Positions 26,150 to 35,507 of a stretch of DNA of 64,000 nt are shown one piece after another (position 1 is the stretch's first letter; every line of letters starts with the position of its first letter). The DNA is from Shewanella sp. KT0246 (GTDB taxonomy: Bacteria > Pseudomonadota > Gammaproteobacteria > Enterobacterales > Shewanellaceae): the NCBI RefSeq assembly GCF_019654955.1, contig NZ_BPEV01000008.1:1-64000 (forward strand). Reading direction: 5' to 3'. Both the position numbers and the translations under genes were made by a program. Under the pieces are notes generated by a model, which did not search any database, was not told where the DNA came from, and saw nothing but the letters and a program-made list of their open reading frames with translations.

Positions 26150-27226
26150 TTATCCTGCGATAGCGACAACCTCTGACGTAGCGTTTGAATCAATGTCGAT
26201 TAAATCAATGTCGTTTGAATCAATATTGCTACTTTGATATTGCATGCTCACTTTTGCAATCAGACGAGTAAAATGTGCTCTTAACTTTTCAGGTGCTACC
26301 ACTTCGATATTATCGGCCATCTCCCACAAAAAAGCTCTCAGCCTTTTACTGTCATTCACCGTCGCTTTAACTTGGTAGCGCCCATCTTTAAGTAATTGAA
26401 TAGTTTGATTTTCACTTAACTTAGCTTTACGTAAAATAAAGCTAGCTGACGCCGATACTAATAGCTCGATATCAATAATATTTGATTGAGTTTCAGCACC
26501 GCTTAAATTGATATCAAAATCATCTCTGGTGACAGCAGGAGTATCAAGCACACGAATATCATTGAGCAAATCAATAGACTGCACATAACGTTTTGTATGC
26601 ACGCTACCAACAGTAAACGCTAAAAGCGCCACCCCTTCTGAAATGGTTATTCCCTCTGGATTAATAGGGCTGTATTCAACCCAATAGCATTGGCCTTTAA
26701 TCACTTTTTGAATTTGACAGGCAATCTGACGCTTATGCAGCAAAGCATATTGCACTAGTTTAAATGCGGCTGAATCTTGCTCTGAGTAAATTAATGGTGA
26801 AGGTTCAGGTAGCTGCGCCACTCGACAAGCCCAATACAACCATGGGTTATCAGGATCGCTTGCAAGAACTTGATCTGCTCGTTCAAAATAAGGGGTTAGT
26901 TGCTTAACGCTTTGTGGAGGTAATAACTGTGCAGCACTATGTTTTAAGGTGTGAAAGGCTAACGCCATGTGCTGATCCATCAAGGTTAAATTAAGACCAC
27001 GCCAGCATGCAGAAATAGACCAACCAAAGGGTTTACATCGGTCATCAAGTTCTAGGCCAAAAAGCCCCATATCACTCATTGATTTCAGCTCACGCTGCAC
27101 AGTACGTAAACCGACATCAAAATCCCTGTCTTGTAGTCGCTTAGTCAGCACATTTGCAGTGATCTTTCGTGGATGTCTGGGAATTTGTTCAAGCATTGCT
27201 AACTGACGCTGAATATTCGTTTGCAT
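26150..27226 (-). CDS. WYL-domain transcriptional regulator
   Basis: A 358-residue regulator with an N-terminal winged helix of the DeoR/YafY type (about 1-70; RKITANVLTKRLQDRDFDVG, RTVQRELKSMSDMG). A central WYL domain follows (about 145-225; LLHKRQIACQIQKV, YWVEYSPINP, KRYVQSIDLL), then a WCX-type C-terminal domain (about 255-335; FILRKAKLSENQ, DSKRLRAFLWEMADNIEV). WYL proteins sense ligands such as nucleic acids or nucleotides, and often control stress or phage-defence genes. It is the first gene of a two-gene operon with the FtsZ paralogue (31-base gap), so its likely target is its own operon. GGAG seven bases before the ATG supports the start. Confidence 0.86.
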   Translation of the reverse strand: MQTNIQRQLAMLEQIPRHPRKITANVLTKRLQDRDFDVGLRTVQRELKSMSDMGLFGLELDDRCKPFGWSISACWRGLNLTLMDQHMALAFHTLKHSAAQLLPPQSVKQLTPYFERADQVLASDPDNPWLYWACRVAQLPEPSPLIYSEQDSAAFKLVQYALLHKRQIACQIQKVIKGQCYWVEYSPINPEGITISEGVALLAFTVGSVHTKRYVQSIDLLNDIRVLDTPAVTRDDFDINLSGAETQSNIIDIELLVSASASFILRKAKLSENQTIQLLKDGRYQVKATVNDSKRLRAFLWEMADNIEVVAPEKLRAHFTRLIAKVSMQYQSSNIDSNDIDLIDIDSNATSEVVAIAG

Positions 27227-27400
27227 TAACCATCTCCATATCTTGAGTTAATAGCATATCGTCAAGCTGCGTCAAATTCTGTCGCAGCAAACTATTTATA
27301 TCAATAATCCAGACATTTATCAGAGATATCTGCAGCCATTAACGCAAACTCAATTACTAAACTGCAGCAGGTTTCACTTTATTTTGATGCAATGCAAAAA

Positions 27401-27435
27401 AGAAAAAAGCCCTAAAAAATACATTTTAGGGCTTT
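27401..27435. terminator. Terminator of piuC
   Basis: AAAGCCCTAAAA (27406-27417) pairs with TTTTAGGGCTTT (27424-27435). The A-rich left side gives a U-run after the minus-strand piuC. Confidence 0.85.
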
Positions 27436-27488
27436 AAGTTGGTATATAAGTGACTTAAACAGAACTTGATTTAAGCTACAAGTACCGT

Positions 27489-28169
27489 CTACAACTGCGC
27501 AAATTGGCGTATTAAGTTGTGATAAACATTGTGCAATTTATCCAGCTCGGTTCGCTCAGTGTTGCCTTTAGCAATTAACGCTTGAATGGATTGGTCCAGT
27601 TGATACAGGTTTTGCCGCAGCGAAGACTCTGCCACCATGCTTTGCATCCAAGTGATTGCGGCAACACGTTCACCACGCGTCACTGCTGTCACTTTATGCA
27701 AACTGCTTGATGGGTACACTACCGCATAACCTGCAGGTAACTTTATAGATTGTTCGCCAAACTCAGTAGCAATGATTAGCTCGCCACCATCGTATTCGTC
27801 AGGCTCAGAGAGAAATACTGTCATCGAAACATCACTGCGAAGTACCACTTGCGTATTTGGTACTCGCATCACCGCAGCATCGACATGAAAGCCATATTCT
27901 TCTGACTTAGCATAACGATTAAAGCAGGGTGGAAAGATTTGATGAGGCAAAGCTGCTGACACCACTTTCGGGGTTTCACCGATTTTAGTGAGCAACTGAT
28001 TAGCTAACTGCTGCACAGCAGGATCACTTGCTACAGCTTGACTGTTTTGCTTAACCGCAGCTGCCATCCCCATGGCCGTATTTCGGCCATCATTCCAGTT
28101 TACATCTGCCAGTTGCTTACGGTACAAAGTCACTTCTTCTTTTGACAGTATTTGTTCAATGACAATCAT
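27489..28169 (-). CDS. piuC: PiuC/PKHD-type Fe(II)-dependent dioxygenase
   Basis: A 226-residue enzyme of the Fe(II)/2-oxoglutarate family found next to siderophore receptors. The metal triad is in YGFHVDAAVM (His and Asp near residue 96) and SSSLHKVTAVTRGERV (distal His near 157, Arg of the 2-oxoglutarate site near 167). The C-terminal PKHD helical extension (TELDKLHNVYHNLIRQFAQL) is present. Substrate is unknown, and a role in siderophore handling is inferred from context. It starts 39 bases after the TonB receptor gene on the same strand, so the two form an iron-regulated operon. Confidence 0.9.
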   Translation of the reverse strand: MIVIEQILSKEEVTLYRKQLADVNWNDGRNTAMGMAAAVKQNSQAVASDPAVQQLANQLLTKIGETPKVVSAALPHQIFPPCFNRYAKSEEYGFHVDAAVMRVPNTQVVLRSDVSMTVFLSEPDEYDGGELIIATEFGEQSIKLPAGYAVVYPSSSLHKVTAVTRGERVAAITWMQSMVAESSLRQNLYQLDQSIQALIAKGNTERTELDKLHNVYHNLIRQFAQL

Positions 28170-28208
28170 AACTTACTCAATTCACTTTTGTTTCAATTAA
28201 GCACTGGC

Positions 28209-30566
28209 TTAAAATTCATAGGTCGCTGATAACTTAGCATTTCTAGCATCACCTAAATACATAAATGACCCAGAACGATATGCCGCAGTGAAGTATTCTT
28301 CATCTAACACGTTACCCACATTTAAGCGGAAGGTCAGTGACTCAGTGGCATTGTAGTTAGCAAACAAATCAACCACTTGATAGTTTGGCACCACAATGCT
28401 GTAGCGACCATTTTCGGTATCGTAGCCTGCAGCTGTATCAGGTTGTCCGCCATACATTTCGCTTTGGTAGGTGTAACCAGCACCAATCACAAATGCTTCA
28501 TTAAGTTGATAACGCAGTTGCAAGTAGGCACTTTCGTCAGCAAAGTTACTCAGTGCTAGGCCAACGTTTTCTTCAGTGAATGACTCTAATACTTCTGAGT
28601 CCATAATAGCCGCTGAAAACTGCACGCTGAATTCTTCAGTAATATTACCTACCATGCCGAATTCAACACCTTGAACGCGGTTTTTACCCGTATTTAGTGT
28701 CCCTAGCGTTGAGTAGCTATCACCCACACTTTCCATTACGTCACTTTTAGTGATTTGGAATACTGATGCAGAAAACATAACCTTGTCTTCAAACATCATC
28801 CACTTAGTACCCAGTTCAATGTTTTCAACTAATTCAGGATCTGCCGCTCGCGCTTGATCGACATCACCACACACGCCGCCGTAACCACAACTCGCACCTA
28901 AGTCAGATTCGCCACCATTAATATTGGTTGCAGTGCTGTAATTAGCATAAATATTACCGTCATCAGTAATGCTGTAAACTAAGCCGATATGGCCGTTATA
29001 CATGGTGTCGTCGTATTCATATAAAATGTCGCCATTACGAGTACTCGAAGTATCATTCTGGTAATCAAAGCTGTCTTGTCTTACACCAAAGAAGAGCTCT
29101 AACTCGTCGGTAAGCGCAACGGTATCCATAAAGTAAGCTGAAATAGTCTCAATTTGGTACTCAGCATCATTAATGCCTTTGCTGTAAGTACGCCCCATGA
29201 GTTTGTCGATATTATCAACCGTATTTCCTTCGCCATCTAAAATACAATAAGCACCCGCATCACCACGACGGCCAGCCGTTATACAGTTGGTTTCATTGCC
29301 GTTTACAATATCGTATACACCGTTATCAACTTGCTGGTCTGTGTATTCCAGTCCAAACACAAATTTGTTTTCCATACCTAAAATATTGGTATTCCAAAAC
29401 AGATTGAACTGGGTACTTAAATAATCGACTTCTTGATTACCTTGGTGAGTACTGAGCGTTAATGTGTCAGCGCCAGGTGCTTCAAGATCCGTCTCGCTGC
29501 GTGTAGTACCACGAACACCCGTAGTGATGTAGCCGTTTTCAGTTTTACCCACGCGAGTCGCGTTATAAAACGTCAGGTTGTCGCTAATATCGTATTCAGT
29601 TCTTAGGGTAAATGTCATCACTTCTGAGTCTAAAAAGTCAGACTCTTGAGCATAAACAGGAATATCTGAAATTGGCTCACGTGTGTTTTGATCAAAGTAA
29701 CTGCCTAAATCGGCAACATCTTTAGCATCTAAATAATAACCGTCAGCAACAAAAGATAAATCACTTGTTGGTTCAAACACTGCCGATAACTGCACGCCAT
29801 TTCGCTCACGGCTTATCCCTTCACGACCGGGCTTATCTTCATCAGATAATAAGCCGTTAAATCTCACACCAACGGTATCTGAAATAGCATGGTTATAATC
29901 GACCGTGAGACGACGATGCTCATCAGTGCCTAAACCTAAATCGACTCGGCCTAAGTTATAAGACGTTGACGCCTTTTTAGTCACGCTGTTAATCGCACCG
30001 CCAGAAGAACCACGACCAGCAAATGTCGAGCTTGGGCCTTTGGTAATTTCTACCACTTCGGTGGCAAAACTTTCACGGGTTGTCATACCTGGGTCACGAA
30101 GACCATCAACAAATACATCACTGCGAGCTTCATGACCACGGATAATGTAACGATCGCCAAAGGCATTACCATTTTCACCCGTACCTAAAGTAATACCCGC
30201 TTGGGCTGACAAAATATCTTTTAAATCTGTTTTACCAGACTCTTGTATTTGGTCTTGTGTTAGCACTGTGATCACTTGAGGTGTATCAACCAAATCTGCC
30301 ACACGGCGAAGATCGCCAGAAGACTCAGATAAGTAAATCGAGTTTTTCACCCCATGAACTTTAATACGTTCGATGGCTTCAGCAGATTGATTTTTATCAC
30401 ATTCAACTCCGCTAATTTCGGTATTACAAGTTTCATTCACCTCTGTTTTAGCAGCTGTGACTTCGGCTGATGCAGCATCTGCAAATACTGCAGGGGAGCC
30501 AAATACTAAGGCTGCAGCAACGGCTTGAGCGCCGAGTGATAAGTTTTTTTGCTGTACTGGTTTCAT
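28209..30566 (-). CDS. TonB-dependent catecholate-type siderophore receptor
   Basis: A 785-residue outer-membrane receptor, similar in type to Fiu. A signal peptide ends near residue 30 (VFADA). The plug domain runs about 70-210 with TPQVITVLTQDQIQESG, DRYIIRGHEARSDVFVDGLR and VVEITKGPSSTFAGRGSSGG. A 22-strand barrel follows and ends in the aromatic KLSATYEF. A cysteine-rich extracellular stretch lies near 410-430 (NETNCITAGRRG, AYCILDG), with another near 560. The Fur-like inverted repeat at 30633-30663 lies about 70 bases upstream, so iron repression is expected. The exact siderophore cannot be read. Confidence 0.92.
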   Translation of the reverse strand: MKPVQQKNLSLGAQAVAAALVFGSPAVFADAASAEVTAAKTEVNETCNTEISGVECDKNQSAEAIERIKVHGVKNSIYLSESSGDLRRVADLVDTPQVITVLTQDQIQESGKTDLKDILSAQAGITLGTGENGNAFGDRYIIRGHEARSDVFVDGLRDPGMTTRESFATEVVEITKGPSSTFAGRGSSGGAINSVTKKASTSYNLGRVDLGLGTDEHRRLTVDYNHAISDTVGVRFNGLLSDEDKPGREGISRERNGVQLSAVFEPTSDLSFVADGYYLDAKDVADLGSYFDQNTREPISDIPVYAQESDFLDSEVMTFTLRTEYDISDNLTFYNATRVGKTENGYITTGVRGTTRSETDLEAPGADTLTLSTHQGNQEVDYLSTQFNLFWNTNILGMENKFVFGLEYTDQQVDNGVYDIVNGNETNCITAGRRGDAGAYCILDGEGNTVDNIDKLMGRTYSKGINDAEYQIETISAYFMDTVALTDELELFFGVRQDSFDYQNDTSSTRNGDILYEYDDTMYNGHIGLVYSITDDGNIYANYSTATNINGGESDLGASCGYGGVCGDVDQARAADPELVENIELGTKWMMFEDKVMFSASVFQITKSDVMESVGDSYSTLGTLNTGKNRVQGVEFGMVGNITEEFSVQFSAAIMDSEVLESFTEENVGLALSNFADESAYLQLRYQLNEAFVIGAGYTYQSEMYGGQPDTAAGYDTENGRYSIVVPNYQVVDLFANYNATESLTFRLNVGNVLDEEYFTAAYRSGSFMYLGDARNAKLSATYEF

Positions 30567-30632
30567 CTTCTGAACTGTCCTTTGTTAACAAAATTATGAA
30601 ATTCAGGCGGATACTAACAAAAAATCAACATT

Positions 30633-30663
30633 AATGTAAATCGTTATCATTTAGATTTACATT
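30633..30663. promoter_or_regulatory. Fur-like operator with a perfect 10-bp inverted repeat
   Basis: AATGTAAATC (30633-30642) and GATTTACATT (30654-30663) are exact inverted copies around GTTATCATTTA. The centre contains the GATAA/TTATC elements typical of Fur boxes (AAATGATAACGATTT on the minus strand). It lies between the siderophore receptor (-) and marR (+). Confidence 0.7.
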
Positions 30664-30801
30664 TTCAATTGGCATATATTAGTCATTTATGTTTTTAGCA
30701 GATTTAAAAGGCGGTTAAACAAACAGGTTGAAGTTTTATATAGGTTGATCGATACTTGATTAATCAAGCATTATGCAACTATTAATTCAAGAGTGACTAC
30801 C

Positions 30802-31215
30802 ATGTCAGAATCACTATCAGCATTAATGGCACTTTCAAGTGCCTTTGGCCGCTTTAACAAAAAAATAGATCGTGCCTTAAGCGTCCACGGCATTAGCTTT
30901 ACTGAGTTTCAAGTACTCGAGAAATTGGCACAATCACCTAATCAAGTGATGAGCCGTGTTGAACTGGCCGAAGCCACTAACCTCACCGCTTCAGGGATCA
31001 CTCGCTTGTTAATGCCAATGGAGAAGATCCATTTAATCGATAAAGAAAAGAACAGCAGAGATGCCAGAGTCAGCTTAGTCAAATTAACAACGGCTGGAAA
31101 AGAGGTCTATCAGGATGCATCGGTAACAAGTCAAAGTTGTAGTGAGGGCACCACAAAGCAATTAACCGAGAAACAAGTGGCGCAATTACAGCTGTTTTTG
31201 AGCAAATTAAGTTAA
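30802..31215 (+). CDS. MarR-family transcriptional regulator
   Basis: A 137-residue regulator with the MarR winged helix (LEKLAQSPNQVMSRVELAEA, TASGITRLLMPMEK, DRDAR-like wing NSRDARVSLVKLT). The frame opens at a GTG (30793), but the ATG at 30802 is eight bases after AAGAG. It is transcribed divergently from the siderophore receptor, across the Fur-like operator. It may regulate that receptor or itself, though MarR targets cannot be inferred reliably. It converges on the YaeR-like gene with a ten-base gap and no clear terminator between. Confidence 0.87.
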   Translation: MSESLSALMALSSAFGRFNKKIDRALSVHGISFTEFQVLEKLAQSPNQVMSRVELAEATNLTASGITRLLMPMEKIHLIDKEKNSRDARVSLVKLTTAGKEVYQDASVTSQSCSEGTTKQLTEKQVAQLQLFLSKLS

Positions 31216-31225
31216 GCAAATTAAA

Positions 31226-31615
31226 TTAACTGTCAGTCTCATAGACTTCTAATGGCAGATCGTCAGGATCGCTAAAAAAAGTAAACTTTTTACCCGTGTA
31301 TTCATCCACTCTTACGGGCTCAACCTTAATATTATGCCGCCCTAAATAAGCCACCGTTGCGTCAATATCATCAACCTTGAAAGCAAGGTGGCGTAAGCCC
31401 TGCGCTTCAGGGTAACTGGGTCGTTTAGGCGAGTTAGGAATAGAAAACAGTTCAATTTGGCTACCATCAGGTAACTGTAAATCAAGCTTATAAGAGTCTC
31501 TTGCTTCACGGTAATTCTCTGCAATCACCTTAAAGCCCAATACTTCGGTATAAAACCGTTTTGATACTGAATAGTCATTACAAATGATCGCCACATGATG
31601 GATTCCGTTGAACAT
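31226..31615 (-). CDS. YaeR-like VOC metalloenzyme (glyoxalase superfamily)
   Basis: A 129-residue VOC protein, very close in pattern to E. coli YaeR: GIHHVAIICNDYSVSKRFY, YREARDSYKLDL, QIELFSIP, GLRHLAFKVDDIDA and FTFFSDPDDLPLEVYE. The His and Glu of HHVAI, IELF, LRHLAF and LEVYE would bind the metal. The reaction is not known. The frame extends to 31645, but the ATG at 31615 has AGGTG upstream and matches the YaeR N-terminus. Confidence 0.85.
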   Translation of the reverse strand: MFNGIHHVAIICNDYSVSKRFYTEVLGFKVIAENYREARDSYKLDLQLPDGSQIELFSIPNSPKRPSYPEAQGLRHLAFKVDDIDATVAYLGRHNIKVEPVRVDEYTGKKFTFFSDPDDLPLEVYETDS

Positions 31616-31657
31616 AAAGCACCTATTGATACCATTAGAAAACAAATGATAGCGTTA

Positions 31658-31696
31658 AAAAAACAAACCCTGATAAATGACTCTATCAGGGTTTGT
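31658..31696 (-). terminator. Terminator of the phoX gene
   Basis: ACAAACCCTGATA (31663-31675) pairs with TATCAGGGTTTGT (31684-31696). The A-run at 31657-31663 gives a U-run on the minus strand. Confidence 0.8.
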
Positions 31697-31771
31697 AATA
31701 AACCTCACTGCTGAACCTCATTGATAAAACGCACTGATGAATATCAGCTCAACAATGTATGTCCAAGCATA

Positions 31772-31803
31772 TCAGTTCAATCTCAGTTCAATCTCAGTTC
31801 AAT
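31772..31803. repeat. Three tandem 11-bp repeats after phoX
   Basis: TCAGTTCAATC occurs at 31772-31782 and 31783-31793, and as TCAGTTCAAT at 31794-31803. It ends ten bases before the phoX stop. Looks like replication slippage. Confidence 0.8.
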
Positions 31804-31812
31804 GCCAGGCGA

Positions 31813-33882
31813 TTACACACCCACTTCAGCGCCGTCATCTTTACGTATAACCACAGTAGCAGCGCGGGCACGGACCGTTGTACCTGCTGGCGTTTCTTCA
31901 GTCGCAACAGCAGAATATGGCCAATTAGCTGGATGCTGGATATTAGCAAATACCGTGGTGTAATCTGGCGTAATTGCAAAACCAGTGACTTCACAACCAT
32001 TAGGGCCAACAAAGAAGCGCTTTAACTCAGCTTGGTTATCAGCACTAACCACTTGCTGCTGACCATTGTCGTCCGTCATTGGCGAAGGCACGATCGCAAG
32101 CATTTGATCGTTAGTGTATTCCTCAACTTCATCAGCACCATTATCAGTTTGCACCCATAAAATACCGCGCTTATCAAAAGCTAATCCATCTGGGCTAGCA
32201 AATTGGTTAAGGTCAGTTAAGCCTGAACGGTTAGTGTCTTCATCGCCATCAGCTGGAGAACCAAATACAAAGATATCCCAAGTGAACTCAGTAGCATTGC
32301 TGCCCTCGTCCCAACGAATAATATGGCCAAAGCTGTTATTTAAACGTGGGTTAGCAGGGTTAGTGCTATCAACACGTTTAGTGTTATTGGTCAGTGTTAA
32401 GTAAACCGTGCCAGTAAATGGATCAACACTTGCCCATTCAGGGCGATCCATCGGAGTTGCACCAACTAAATCTGCCGCGCCTGCCGTATTTAGAATAATT
32501 GCAGCAATCGAGTCAAAGCTGTCAGCTAAGGTATTGCCATCAGTGGTGACACTGTCTAGTGTCAGTGGCAACCACTCACCCACACCATCTTCACTGAACT
32601 TGGCGACATATAAAGTGCCGTCGTTCATGTACTTATCACCAGTGATGATGCGGTTAGTTGAGTTAGCATCCGCTTCATCCCACAGCGCAGTAGATTCATA
32701 CTTGTAAAGGTATTCAAAACGAGAATCATGACCGGAATAAAACACTACTGGCTTACCAACAGCTAACTTACCAAAGGTACAACCTTCATGGCGAAAACGC
32801 CCAAGTGCAGTACGTTTTACCGCACGAGAATTGGGGTTATAAGGGTCGATTTCAACAATATAACCATGGCCATTTGCTTCATTACGGTAATCATTAGCCG
32901 CACTTGATCCTGAAGGCGTTACATCAAAACGTGCAAATTCATCTAAACGCTCATCATCATTACCAGCAAGGTGATCCCAGCCATAACGAGTGCCTGAAGT
33001 TGATAGACCAATACGCTGCTGCTCTTGCGTTAACTCACCACGATTAACAAAATAACCTGGCCAGTTTTCTTCACACGTTAAGTAAGTGCCCCAAGGCGTG
33101 TAACCGTTACCACAGTTATTCAGTGTGCCACGGGCTTGGCTACCATCTGGAGAGTAACACGTTTCAAGGTATGAGCTGTACGCAAGCGGGCCAGCAATAT
33201 CCATCACTGTCGCACCAGTAAAACGGCGGTTGTGGTCGTCATTTTTAACCGTTTCCCACATGCCATTGTTTAGCTTGATACGTACAACAGAGATGCCATG
33301 GGCATTGATTTCTTTACGAATTTCATCAAGCTCGGTGCGATGGCCATCAGCATCTACTGTAGGGCCCATTGGGTGCAATGCTGCTTGGTCAATATATTCG
33401 TGATTCACACATAATAAGCCGTCATCACCCGCTTCAGTTAATGGGAAAAAGTGCATGCCATCATGATGCATACCCATTGAGTTAGCTTGATCTTCAGCGG
33501 TATTTGAACCGTCCTCTTTAAACGCATTCGCTTTATCGTTTAAAGGCTCGCCCCAAGGCGCAAGTACATAAGCAGAGTAACCAGCAGCAACTGTTACCGC
33601 ATCAGTTTTAGAACCAGCAATAGATTCAAAGCCTAGCGTTGCCTGACTCACATTCGGTGTATCTGGCGTGGTAGGAGTATCATCGACAGGGGTTGAGTCG
33701 TTATTAGAATCTGAATCAGAACTACAACCCGCTATTCCAAAACCACTGAAAGCAGTCATTGCACTTAATCCAAGACCACTTTTGACAAAGTTACGTCTTG
33801 AAAGGTGTTTATCTAATACTTCGTTAAATGGCGTGTTATTGCTCTTATTAAAACGAGTTGGATCAAATGTAGCCTTGCTCAT
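31813..33882 (-). CDS. phoX: PhoX-family alkaline phosphatase, Tat-exported
   Basis: A 689-residue protein of the PhoX (DUF839) family. Its calcium- and iron-dependent members release phosphate from organic phosphoesters in the periplasm. A Tat signal (LSRRNFVKSGLGLSAM, residues 28-43) fits export of a metalloenzyme folded in the cytosol. It ends at a Cys (GIAGC) that could be lipidated. The family blocks DGLLCVNHEYI, GATVMDIAGPLAYSS, YLTCEENWPGYF, FRHEGCTFGKL and DGLAFDKRGILWVQTDNG are present. AAGGA six bases before the ATG supports the start. Three 22-bp-phased PhoB-like boxes lie 66-115 bases upstream, so phosphate-starvation control is likely. Confidence 0.9.
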   Translation of the reverse strand: MSKATFDPTRFNKSNNTPFNEVLDKHLSRRNFVKSGLGLSAMTAFSGFGIAGCSSDSDSNNDSTPVDDTPTTPDTPNVSQATLGFESIAGSKTDAVTVAAGYSAYVLAPWGEPLNDKANAFKEDGSNTAEDQANSMGMHHDGMHFFPLTEAGDDGLLCVNHEYIDQAALHPMGPTVDADGHRTELDEIRKEINAHGISVVRIKLNNGMWETVKNDDHNRRFTGATVMDIAGPLAYSSYLETCYSPDGSQARGTLNNCGNGYTPWGTYLTCEENWPGYFVNRGELTQEQQRIGLSTSGTRYGWDHLAGNDDERLDEFARFDVTPSGSSAANDYRNEANGHGYIVEIDPYNPNSRAVKRTALGRFRHEGCTFGKLAVGKPVVFYSGHDSRFEYLYKYESTALWDEADANSTNRIITGDKYMNDGTLYVAKFSEDGVGEWLPLTLDSVTTDGNTLADSFDSIAAIILNTAGAADLVGATPMDRPEWASVDPFTGTVYLTLTNNTKRVDSTNPANPRLNNSFGHIIRWDEGSNATEFTWDIFVFGSPADGDEDTNRSGLTDLNQFASPDGLAFDKRGILWVQTDNGADEVEEYTNDQMLAIVPSPMTDDNGQQQVVSADNQAELKRFFVGPNGCEVTGFAITPDYTTVFANIQHPANWPYSAVATEETPAGTTVRARAATVVIRKDDGAEVGV

Positions 33883-33941
33883 AAAATATCCTTGCGATCA
33901 AAAGTTGCAAACGTTGTTGTATTTTTCGAACAGAGTAAGAA

Positions 33942-34003
33942 TTAAATATGACAAACGAACTTAACTGAGATGACAAAAATAAAACAACTGTATGACACAA
34001 GGC
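33942..34003 (-). promoter_or_regulatory. PhoB-like box array upstream of phoX
   Basis: Read on the minus strand, TGTCAT occurs three times with its plus-strand form ATGACA starting at 33948, 33970 and 33992, exactly 22 bases apart. PhoB dimers bind 22-bp direct repeats of two 11-bp TGTCA-type half-sites, so the phasing fits three tandem sites with weak second halves. Confidence 0.7.
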
Positions 34004-34140
34004 GGAATTAACGATACAAATGTAATAAGCTCACTTCTAAACGATTTAAAAACGAAGGTAAAAGGAAGTAAGCAGAAAGGAAATGATGTGAAGAGGATGA
34101 TGTGAAAGGGAAATAAAACTATTCCCCTATCAAGGCTGGG

Positions 34141-35427
34141 CTACTTGCGCTTTTTAGCTGATTCAGCCAATGCCTTTTGACGTGCTTGTTGTTTTAGAGA
34201 GCCTTTTTTAGCTTTACGTGGGGTAGCGACAGGCTCTTTCGTTAAGTCTGGTTCAAAACCTGGATACCATTGCTGCGGTAAGCGTCTATCTAGCTTTCGC
34301 TCTACCGCCACTAGCAAACCTTCATCATCTGGGCTGAGTAAGGTCACCGCAATGCCTTCTTTACCTGCTCTACCAGTACGCCCAATACGGTGAACATAAT
34401 CTTCTGCTTTAAATGGCAACTCAAAGTTAATGACTGCATCAAGTTGTTCTATATCTAGTCCACGTGCTGCCACATCAGTGGCCACCAGCACGCTTACTTT
34501 ACCCGTTTTAAAATCAGCTAAAGTCGACTCTCGCACAAATTGAGATAAGTCGGCATGAAACGGAGCAGCGTTGATATTGCTCGACTTTAATTGTTCTGAA
34601 ATCTTATCTGCACCTTGTTTCGTGCGGCTAAACACTAAAACTTGAGACCAAGACTCTTTGTTAATAACATGGCTGAGTAAAGCAGATTTACGCTCACTAT
34701 CGAGGTTATAAACCCGTTCAATAATTTTAGCTGCGGTGCTGTTTCTTTTAGCGGTTTCGACTATTTTGGGGCTACGTAATAAACGCTGGCTGAACCTAAA
34801 AATTTGATCATCTAAGGTGGCAGAAAATAATGCAGTTTGGCGCTGTTTAGGCAGACGTTTTAATACTTCAACAATTTCTTCTTTAAAGCCCATATCTAAC
34901 ATGCGATCGGCTTCATCTAATACAAAGTATTCCAATGAGGCTAGTGACATCACTTGATTGCGTAAATGATCCAGTAACCTGCCGGGGGTTGCGATCAAAA
35001 TATCACAGTCAGCTTGTATCGCATTCACTTGGGCTTTAATACTCACACCGCCATAAACCACAACTGCTTTTATATCAGTACCATTAGCATAATCAGTGAC
35101 ACTCTGATGAACTTGCTGAGCAAGCTCTCGAGTGGGCACTAAAATAAGCGCTTTAATTCGCTTTTGATTATCTAAAACGGAGTCTGGAGCTGAACTTGTA
35201 TCCGAAACGGCATTAGCATTCAATATTCCCTGTAAAATCGGCAAGGCAAATGCAGCCGTTTTGCCTGTGCCTGTCTGCGCCCCTGCCATGACATCTTCAC
35301 CCGCTAACAGTAACGGTATAGCCGCAGCTTGAATGTCAGTAGGCTGCTCGTAGCCTAGAACAGTTAAACGCTGAGTTAATGTGGGGTGTAAACCTAAAGA
35401 AGAAAAAGATAACGCTGAGGCAGACAT
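34141..35427 (-). CDS. RhlE-like DEAD-box RNA helicase
   Basis: A 428-residue helicase with all motifs: [55 protein letters not shown] and [10 protein letters not shown]. After motif I there is a 20-residue insert (about 75-95; NAVSDTSSAPDSV) not found in the rhlE at 7607. The basic tail is short (KAKKGSLKQQARQKALAESA) and lacks the Q/G repeats of that gene. It is an RhlE-group paralogue. The RNA target is unknown. GGAG before the ATG supports the start. Confidence 0.9.
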   Translation of the reverse strand: MSASALSFSSLGLHPTLTQRLTVLGYEQPTDIQAAAIPLLLAGEDVMAGAQTGTGKTAAFALPILQGILNANAVSDTSSAPDSVLDNQKRIKALILVPTRELAQQVHQSVTDYANGTDIKAVVVYGGVSIKAQVNAIQADCDILIATPGRLLDHLRNQVMSLASLEYFVLDEADRMLDMGFKEEIVEVLKRLPKQRQTALFSATLDDQIFRFSQRLLRSPKIVETAKRNSTAAKIIERVYNLDSERKSALLSHVINKESWSQVLVFSRTKQGADKISEQLKSSNINAAPFHADLSQFVRESTLADFKTGKVSVLVATDVAARGLDIEQLDAVINFELPFKAEDYVHRIGRTGRAGKEGIAVTLLSPDDEGLLVAVERKLDRRLPQQWYPGFEPDLTKEPVATPRKAKKGSLKQQARQKALAESAKKRK

Positions 35428-35507
35428 AAATACTCCATGATAATATCGCTACAGTTTACCACGCAGCCAATATACACAAAAGCATACGTCAGCTAATCAT
35501 CAAGCGC

